DNA of 13,164 bases from Spirogloea muscicola (taxonomy: Eukaryota; Streptophyta; Zygnematophyceae; Spirogloeales; Spirogloeaceae), in contig WELB01000002.1 of assembly GCA_009602725.1 (NCBI GenBank), positions 1,086,956-1,100,119 on the forward strand, read 5' to 3'. The notes beneath the pieces are model-generated. The model worked only from the letters and a program-made list of their open reading frames with translations. It was not told where the DNA came from and ran no database searches. Shown in pieces: positions 6,233 through 13,164 of the stretch. A program made the translations under genes and the position numbers. Position 1 is the first letter of the stretch; every line of letters starts with the position of its first letter.

Positions 6233-9200
6233 ATGGCGGCGGCGACGGTGGCGCCGGCGGCCGCCGCGACGGTGGCCGCAGCTGGCGATGCGGCCTTCCA
6301 GAAGCTGCCGCGACGGAAGCTCGGCTTGGCTTCTCCAGCCACGGCGGCTCGACGCTGCCCCGATGCCCATCGCCGGCTCCGATGGGCTGCGCACCGCACC
6401 GCCGGCCTCGGCCAGCCCCGCCTCGCCGCCGCGCCGCTGCCCCGCAGAGTCCCAATGCTGTGAGCACCAGACGCCACTTACTTTCGTCACGGGCCTGGTG
6501 TTAGAGGAATCCAGCGTTGCCTCCTGCATGCAGTTATACTCTCGTGCCTAAAACTCACAGCAGAGTCGTCGGTCAAACGTACGCTGAGCCCTCTGCTGCG
6601 GTCGCCTCCGGCAGATCGCCGACACGTGCAGCGGCGACGGACTCGCCAGTGGGCACGCTGGAACTGGATGTCGTGGAGACGTTGCAGCCGAATTCGAGAG
6701 TGAGTCCCGGCCATGATGTTTACGGCAAACAGAGACTGGAATTGAGCTGCCTTTGCTGACGCTCAATGCTGTCTCGAGATAGCGACCTGCCACTTCCTGT
6801 CGCTCAAATGTAGACACCATTCCCGCTTGGGCTTTGCCGCTTGGGCTTTGCCGCTTGGGCTTGTTATTGAATAGAGGGTGGTTGTCAGCGCTGCGCGCAA
6901 CAGTAGGCCGAAGGAGGGTCTTGCAGTAACCGCTGAATTGCGAAAGCAATGATGCTGTGCCCGCAGATACGTCTTGATGTGACTGTTCCGTCCAAGGTCT
7001 GCCGCGACATGTATGACGGCATCCTCAAGGAGTTTAGTAAACAAGCAAAGGTATGGTTTCACAACGTGATCAGCGCAGGTTGGAGCAGTATCGTGCAGAT
7101 TAGGCACACTCGAAAATATTTATCATCTCGACGGGGTCAAGCTTAGCCAGCCCCTCAATACAATGCTTGCCGCCCTGGTCCGCACTATGATTATCCTGTC
7201 CAAGCCGTATTTGGCACCTAAGCACTTGTGTGCTGTACAGATCAAGTCATATACTGTCATTCTTTGAAGTTGTGTTGGGCTCCTTTGCCTGCCTTTTTTG
7301 GTGCAGATCCCCGGATTCAGGCCCGGGAAGAGGATACCTGAGCAGGTGCTGACCAACTACTACGGACAGACGGCGCTCAACTCGGCCTCGGTGGAGGCCG
7401 TCCTCAAGGCCAGCTTGCCTGAAGCCATGTCATCGGTGATTCCCAACAACAACAACAACAATAACAGTCTGCTATATGCAGAGCTGGACAGCCCAGCTGC
7501 AACTGATTTCCTCACCGCTTTGAGGCTTCCTCAGTATGAAGAGGCCTCAAGAACTGGGAGATGGCTGATGTGACCAGGGAGACTCGCCAAGAATGTTACG
7601 AGCAGCATATGACCTGAATACGGTCGGTTTTGCTGATACGTTCATGCATGGTGCACTGACGATGCACCGCCCGTGCAGGTGGCTGGCCGGGCCTTGAAGG
7701 AGTCTGAGCACATCGTGAGCAAGTGGGACGACCTGTGTGCGGCATTCTCACCATCAGAGCCTCTCAGGTATTTGCAAGCAGGACTTTTGCCATGGATTTT
7801 CCGCTGCTCCTTGAACGGCCTCAGTGCTGCGCATTGAATCACCGTCTCATCAAGGTGGTTGCTCCTGCCGCAGCTTTGCTGTGGCAGTGGATATTGCTCC
7901 TGAAGTGAAGTGGGTTAGTGAAAAGGCATATGCAAACCTTACCGTCCAAGTACCATACCAGGAGGTAACAGTGGAAGCAGCTGTAGATGATGAGCTCCGA
8001 TCACGAGTGAAGGACTTGGGGTCCTTGGCTGTAGCTACGACTTCGGGCCTCCAGGTGCGCCGATGGCGTGGAGGGTCAAGCAGCTGCAAACTGTCATCGT
8101 CTGCTGCTGAAGCTCAGGTCATGAGCCTTTGCTGACTGCGTGTGACCAAGGGCTGGATCAGATGGGCAACGTTGCTATCATTGACATCTCTGCCACGCGG
8201 ATCAATGACGACGGGACTGCTGGCGAGAAGATCCTCTCTGCCGAGCAGAAAGGTGAGCATTTCACATTTGCTAGTTCTTATCGACATGTGCCGCTGGCTT
8301 CAAGTAGATGTCAAAGCATAGGCTCAGCTGCAAAAGCTGGGTGTTGTAGGTCAGTGAGTGCTCAGGTGCCTGCATGCTGCATCAAGCGCAGCAGCTGAGC
8401 CTATGCTGGCCCTGATTTTAGGCTTTCAGCTTGACACGGAGGATCTGAGGTTCCTCTTGCCCGGGTTCGTGGAGGCCCTCCTTGGCCTGGAAAGGGGTGA
8501 AAGCCGGACATTCGACCTGAGCTTCCCAGACACATGGCAGCAGGAAGCTCTCCGAGGTTTGCCAGCGCGGTTTACTGTACGAACCCAAAATCCCCTCACT
8601 TAGCAGGTCTGCCATTCAATCAGCTTCATGATGGGTGGCATACATGCCCGCCTTGGTCAACTTCTCTTCTCCACTAGGCCGATAGCTCGACCAATTGTCA
8701 GCTGAGGTCGTGCTTGGTCGTCCCTCATCTCTTCGAAGTCACAAAGAGCAGCCTTGTGCTTGGGTTTGGGCATGTCCCTTTGTACCAGGTTTGTTGCTAC
8801 AAGCAGCACATGTCAAGCTACACACAGGAAGCATCCCGCAGAATGAGGAATTTGACTGGTAAAAGCTGTGAACTGCCAGGCACATTGTAAGGAGTTATTT
8901 GTAAGGATCCTACCGGAGTTGAATGATGAATTGGCTCCAAAGCTGGTGGAAGGGGCCACCACACTTGATCAGGTGTGTAGCAGCTACCCACAACTAACAA
9001 CTTGGCATGTGCTGGCAAACGACACAATGTTGCTTGCGAGCCATGACTTCTTGTAGGACGTCGGTGACCTAGCCACTGACATGGAGGTCAGAAGCAATGT
9101 AAGCTTGCAGGTCCGTAGCTCAGACATCTGCCACCAATACGTATTAGTTGGGCCTCAATCGTGGCGTGTAGACTTATCATGCCCATTACACCCTTGCTAT

Positions 9201-10678
9201 TGGAAGTTACCTGATAACAGCTCTACTGGATCATGGATGCATGTTGCTGTAGGTCAGGGAGGTGCTGTTTCTGAAATATCGCAATGAAGGAGAGAGGGCT
9301 AAGCGGGCTGCAACGCAAGAAGCGCTAATGAGCGAGCTGGCAAAGGTCTGTCCACCCATGCTTAACCTGTCCTCTGCTTCGGCGCCTGGATCACTCAGCT
9401 ACTTGACACCACTTGCTTGCCTCTTAGCCTGCAGTTGCCTGAGAATCTCACCTTGGTCACAGAGCTTGTCTGACAGAAGCTCAAGCCTTTTAGGTTGTTT
9501 GTTGTGGTGGTCAGGTTACCATCATCGACGTCCCAAATTCGTTGCTGGAAGAGCAGGGCCGGCAGCTGTATGCTGCTAAGCTCATCGAGTTGCAGGTTGG
9601 TCAACACAATTGCCTGCTGTCATTCTGCTGTGCTTGGTCCGGAGATGAGGGCTGCCTTCATAGCTGCAAAATTTACTTAAATCTGCAGCATAGCCCTTTT
9701 TGTTCCACCTTATGAGAGGGTGGAAACAGATATTTGTATCTCAACCACAGCCTTGTCAGATGTTGATGGATGGCATGACGATGGCATGACAACAACCCTG
9801 TTGGCAGGCAAGCGGTAGGATGACTAAGGAGCAGGTGACATCACTGTCAAGCCAAGAGATGGTCAACAACTACCTCCGTGCACAGAAAGACATGATCACT
9901 AATGTTGTGAAGCAGACGCTTGCTGTAGCAGAGATCTACAAGCTTGAGACATTGAGTGTACGCTTTCCTGGCACTCTCGTCATCTTGCAATTGCTATCAG
10001 TTCGATCTAAGATGGTGCACGATCTGTAGGAGGGACATGTTGGATTGAGATTAGTACTCTAGTGCTTGGGTCACTCTACATAGCAGATTAGCAGGCCAGC
10101 AATTTGGCTGCTCATTGATCCTGGTGTCCACTATGCAATGACAATCTCATGCACACGCAAATGTCAGCCTCCACAAATGTGGAGCAACCTGCCTATGTTG
10201 ACTAGTGTGCTGCGGCAATCTCTCTGCATCTTTAGTACTGCTGAGCGGAGATCTCTGCATTGGCTTTGCTCCACTGTAGTGATGATGCTTGGCATGGTTT
10301 TGCTGTCTATGGTGATAGTTCGCAGAAGAGGAGCTGAAAGCCGAGATTGAGAATGCAACGGAGGAGTTCAAGCGGTATAACCAAGAATATGATGAGAGCC
10401 GGTTGCAAGAACAGGTATCTCATTTTCAGCATCTGATTACTATCCTTGCAGGAAACAGCAGAGGCGCTTGTGTCAAGCTAAACTTACATGAGTCGCCTGT
10501 GCGTATGAAGTCTTCAAGCTGGTTTCCTGGGTTGTAATTGTGAACGTCAGTTCTGCATACTAGGATGATAGAAGCACTGACGATTGCACCTGTTGTGCTG
10601 GCGCAGGCCACTGAGATGCTCGAGGGAGCTAAGGTCCTCGAATGGCTCTTGGAGCATGCCACAATTACTTATGCTTAG
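6233..10678 (+). CDS. tig: Trigger factor, probably plastid-targeted; complete gene of 14 exons
   Basis: Ribosome-associated chaperone and peptidyl-prolyl isomerase. Exons: 6233-6459, 6561-6699, 6967-7050, 7307-7435, 7679-7767, 7874-8054, 8162-8252, 8422-8576, 8880-8972, 9253-9345, 9515-9595, 9808-9955, 10326-10414, 10607-10678 (TAG). Every intron is GT-AG and every junction keeps frame, giving 556 residues. Residues 1-75 are Ala/Arg-rich with few acids (MAAATVAPAAAATVAAAGD), like a chloroplast transit peptide. From about 108: VGTLELDVVETLQPNSR, LDVTVPSKVCRDMYDGILKE and the ribosome-docking signature IPGFRPGKRIPEQ (one residue longer than bacterial GFRxGKxP). Then FAVAVDIAPEVKW, an FKBP-type domain (MGNVAIIDISATRINDDGTA, LLPGFVEALLGLERGESRTF) and the helical chaperone part (ILPELNDELAPKLVEGATTL, VTIIDVPNSLLEEQGRQLYA, NYLRAQKDMITNVVKQTLAV). 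The end is WLLEHATITYA. The ATG has a good context (GCGGCCATGG) and an in-frame TAA at 6203-6205. Exon 1 has least family support. Plastid rather than mitochondrial targeting is inferred. Confidence 0.9.
6559..6564 (+). other. Tandem splice acceptor (CAGCAG) at exon 2
   Basis: Intron 1 ends ACTCACAGCAG, so the cut may follow either AG. Exon 1 leaves CT. Joining at 6561 gives CTC-AGA (Leu-Arg); joining at 6564 gives CTA (Leu) and drops the Arg. Both keep frame, so the two isoforms would differ by one residue in the linker between transit peptide and mature protein. Confidence 0.5.
6823..6863 (+). repeat. 14-bp tandem repeat in trigger factor intron 2
   Basis: The unit CCGCTTGGGCTTTG occurs twice exactly (6823-6836, 6837-6850), with a third near-complete unit to 6863. 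It lies inside the intron between exons 2 and 3, about 100 bases before the acceptor, and does not touch coding sequence. Confidence 0.85.
7445..7466 (+). repeat. AAC trinucleotide microsatellite in trigger factor intron 4
   Basis: Five AAC units followed by AATAAC, ten bases after the inferred donor TCG|GTGATT at 7435/7436. If the donor were missed, the frame would read a poly-Asn stretch (IPNNNNNNN) and then run to a stop at 7571-7573, so retention gives a truncated protein. Confidence 0.8.
9769..9790 (+). repeat. 11-bp direct duplication near the acceptor of intron 11
   Basis: GATGGCATGAC appears twice in tandem, 17 bases before the AG that opens exon 12 at 9808. Each unit carries a CATGAC stretch that could serve as a branch-site-like sequence, but this is not demonstrated. 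Confidence 0.7.
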
Positions 10679-11636
10679 TCGACATGCCTCTCCTGCCCAT
10701 GAATCAGTCTGTACTTCTGAAACTTATTTATGTAGAGGTATTGAGCTTAGGGTCTGGTCAAGCAGTCCAGTCGCATTCTTGCATGCTCGCTTCCAACTTA
10801 GGGTGTTGAGCAGATTAATGCACCTTGTGCACGGCAGTCAATCCTAAGTGTTCGAGCACGTTCCACCACAGGACGTTTAATTTGCAATGAGAGATACAGC
10901 TCCAGGCACGTATGGATAACATTGTACCAAAGCAAGGCTTGGCATATTCTTCCCGTGTCTGTTGTTACTTTCTTGCAACACAGACGGGCTGAAGTAAATC
11001 AGTGGGTGAGATACACGCTGCAAGTAAGGAAGCATGCAGTATACGATTGTCAGGTAGCTGGTTGCCTTCATGGCAACAGATATGGGCGTGCAGACCTCTT
11101 CAGCCTCGTGCATGACAAAAAGAGCCCATAGAAGGTTTGAATAATCTTGCACGAGGTTCATCAGATGAACGCGTGCGCTGGCCTTGCTGTCCTAGCATGT
11201 GGGATCGCGCAGCCTCTGAGTGCTTAGGGGCTCGCTGCATCACAGCACTGCCGGCTGATTGGCAGGTCGGACAGTGGCAGCCCGAACATGCCCTGAAATA
11301 GCAGCAGCATCGGAACACCTACACAATCTATCGGATGTCACAGTCAAGCCCCTCGTCTGCCTCATCTGCCAGAAGGAGCGTCAGCCGCACCAGGCGAGGG
11401 TAACAACACTTAGGTTGCGGGCTAGTCCACTCCGCCTGGCCCTCTTGGCCACGCGCCCCCACTTACCTAAAAGAGGTCCACCGACACAGGACATATGGGA
11501 AAGCCGCTGGGCAATGCCGCCAATGAGCGTATCGCATGCCAACCGCCCCATGACTCCTCGTCATGCTGCGCCTTGGAGCCTCACTGGTCTGGCAATGCTG
11601 GCCCAACACGCCTCCCCAACCTCAGTGAAGACCTGC
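10679..11636. other. Intergenic region between convergent stop codons, with two inverted repeats
   Basis: It should hold the 3' UTRs of both flanking genes. No further gene is recognised; short open frames on both strands lack family features. The algal polyadenylation motif TGTAA was not found downstream of the trigger factor stop within the first few hundred bases. Two foldable sites are present: 10952-10988 (CCCGTGTCTGTTG with CAACACAGACGGG, two mismatches, 11-base loop) and 11104-11156 (CCTCGTGCA with TGCACGAGG, perfect 9 bp, 35-base loop). Confidence 0.5.
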
Positions 11637-12916
11637 CTACTCCTTGCGGCCAATGTCCTTGAGCGCGCAGATTTGCTCCTCGCCCATAGCACCCATGACT
11701 GTCAGGACGACGTCCTTGCCCTCCGCGAATGAATCCTTTATCTGCGATGCACGGCAAAGTCGTCAGGCAGAATATTCTGCAGGGGCTGCACTTGGACGCA
11801 ACTGTAGGACCCCCAAGTGCTGCTGTGCTGCATCACGCTTGCCTGCCAACATATCAGGCAGCTCAGCCCTCCTTTTCAATCGGACAGAAATAAAGATTGC
11901 AACACAGTTGTGCAAGCTGGACATTGGTGTGAAGCTGCACAGCTCACGTCTGTGGCTCAAGAGTACTAGCTCTCTCAATGAAAGTGGTTCTGCCTCTATG
12001 CATCAAGAATCGGCAGCAAGCACCACAGTCCTTTCCCTCTTCCAAAGACCCAAGGCTGCTGCTGGACCAAAACTTAGCTTTATTTGACTGGCATGCGTCC
12101 TCGAATCCTTGTACAAGTTGCTGAGATGAGAGGACAACAAAGCAGGAGTATGCAACAGAACCTGCTGCAGCAGCGCATCATCAGTGGGCAGGCGCAGGTC
12201 GTCCTTGGTGTCACCACCTTCAGTCAGGAGCGACACCTGCAGCCCTCCACAGACAACAATTGCTCTGAGGCAGGCATGACATCAAGAAAACTAGCCCAGA
12301 TGTGTGCCATGAGCGTGGCATGCATACTTAAGAACCACCACACAATTGCCAAATGGTATAAGATAAGTCCGCTCCGAGAAGCAGGACAACTTTCAGAACA
12401 GAGCCGTGATCATGCACCAGCTTCCGATGCGAGGACGCTAGGAGGGAAAGGCAGCGGCGCATTACAAAGCCGTCCTCCGAGATGTCAATCAGCTGGTAGT
12501 CAGTGCGCACTACCTCCGGCACCTGCGAGCAAGGAGGCGGCGGCCAGCGAGGCGAGGGTCAATGAGCTGCTGCTGTGAAGGGCACCCTCACACTGCCGGT
12601 CGCTGGCAGCTGTTAACATCGACAGGCTCCTGGGAACAAGCAGACCGGCTTCAACGAAGCCGTGCAAGTGCCAGGGAGCAGCCACCAGGCAGCCGAGATT
12701 TGCCACAGACGGCCTGACGCTGCTGCAAGCAGGCCGGAGCACGCTGAGGGGGCCTATCATGGTCGTGTCCGGCTTCGGCACACGAGCGCTTACGTCGCAG
12801 TTATGGGAGGAGGGCACAATGTCCTCCAGCTTCTTCTGCGTGAAGATGTCGATCGCAATGAAGTGGCACTTGGCGTGGCCGTGCTTCCCAGTCTTGGATG
12901 TCGACACCTCCACCAC
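11637..12916 (-). CDS. EIF5A: Translation factor eIF5A, 3' four coding exons (5' end outside window)
   Basis: eIF5A binds the ribosome and relieves stalling during elongation and termination; it acts in the cytosol. Exons on the minus strand: 12916-12794, 12522-12466, 12236-12162 and 11741-11637 (TAG). All introns are GT-AG and phase 0. The first reads [19 protein letters not shown] and ends [12 protein letters not shown]; the lysine of TGKHGH (codon at 12884-12886) is the hypusination site. The second is [19 protein letters not shown], the third [20 protein letters not shown] then ALLQQ, the fourth [34 protein letters not shown]. These 119 residues cover the end of the N-terminal SH3-like domain and the whole OB-fold. 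The missing about 40 N-terminal residues (which should end near ...IKGRPCK) are not found up to 13164, so the preceding exon must lie beyond the edge. No break is seen, so the gene is probably functional. Confidence 0.93.
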
Positions 12917-13164
12917 CTGCAATGACAGCAGCGGTACAAGCGGCAGCAGCGACAGATGATGAGGACGGTCCCGCGATGGCGACACATGTGGCCAGAGCGG
13001 AGCAGAACGAGGATCTGCTCGACAGCGACGGCCGCTGGTGGCCGCGACGGCAGAATTGCGCCAGCGACCGGCGGCCAGGCCACAAGGGAGGCGCCGGGGC
13101 CAGCAGCCCGGCCGCCATGGACGCCGCCGGCAACGGCGGCGTTGGCGGCGGCGGCGGCGGCGGC
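12917..13164 (-). other. GC-rich eIF5A intron, partial, with GGC microsatellite at the edge
   Basis: The acceptor is CATTGCAG before 12916 (minus strand). No eIF5A N-terminal coding is visible here, so the stretch is read as intron. Open minus frames (for example [14 protein letters not shown]...) are GC-driven. At 13144-13164 there are seven GGC units in a row, cut by the window end, preceded by interrupted GGC/GCC-rich sequence from about 13090. If the true transcript starts within this region, part of it could instead be an upstream exon. Confidence 0.5.

Noticed and set aside
6033-6551. 172-codon plus ORF over the trigger factor start
   Set aside because: Wrong frame for the transit-peptide exon. 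The 6233 frame gives the only phase (two bases left over) that joins to exon 2.
9053-9110. Alternative exon starting after TTCTTGTAG (DVGDLATDMEV) between trigger factor exons 9 and 10
   Set aside because: Direct joining of ...TTLDQ to VREVLFLKY is in frame and gives a natural helix. The extra exon lacks support, though it cannot be fully excluded.
9110-9185. tRNA-like start GGTCCGTAGCTCAGA in trigger factor intron 9
   Set aside because: No matching D-arm closure, anticodon stem, TTCGANNC loop or acceptor 3' strand follows.
11259-11732. 157-codon plus ORF
   Set aside because: Its right part is antisense to the last eIF5A exon and its left part has no family features.
12500-12985. 161-codon minus ORF as one continuous protein
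   Set aside because: Only the 41 codons at 12916-12794 are eIF5A; a GTAAGC donor ends the exon at 12794 and the rest is intron read-through.

Overview
This looks like nuclear DNA from a green alga (Chlorophyta, perhaps a trebouxiophyte; the class is a guess). Two conserved eukaryotic genes are split into many short exons by GT-AG introns of about 100 to 420 bases. One encodes a chaperone with what looks like an N-terminal plastid transit peptide. GC content is moderate and uneven.

Left part (1 to about 4790) is a graveyard of retroelement pieces. At least nine partial copies of one ORF family lie on both strands. They carry a C-x-C...H...C zinc knuckle, an LD(I/V)V...DVV(V/L) block that fits a restriction-like endonuclease, a conserved tail (MRLSVSLQRS...HLRAGRAL) and a C-terminal SDLxxLTRxY followed by a stop. 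All are 5'-truncated, frameshifted or internally deleted, and none retains a reverse transcriptase core. Between them lie about twelve copies of a roughly 60-base unit built on a small stem-loop (GGGCTGGC-TTT-GCCAGCCC and relatives), which appears to belong to the 3' untranslated region of the same family.

Middle part (about 4790 to 6190) holds no gene I recognise. There is one weak minus-strand exon candidate. Just before 6233 a strong inverted repeat sits directly upstream of a start codon.

Right part has two real genes pointing towards each other. 6233..10678 (+) is a complete 14-exon gene for an organellar trigger factor. All 13 intron junctions keep frame and give a 556-residue protein with transit peptide, ribosome-binding domain, FKBP-type PPIase domain and helical C-terminal chaperone domain. 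11637..12916 (-) is the 3' four coding exons of eIF5A, including the hypusination lysine; its first about 40 codons lie beyond the right edge. About 960 bases with two inverted repeats separate the two stop codons. The window ends in a GC-rich intron with a GGC microsatellite.

The two host genes are housekeeping genes and do not form a pathway together. The most unusual content is the retroelement tail cluster, with its repeated 3' stem-loop and its recurring, apparently RT-less fragments. All similarity calls are from recalled family features, not from a database search.
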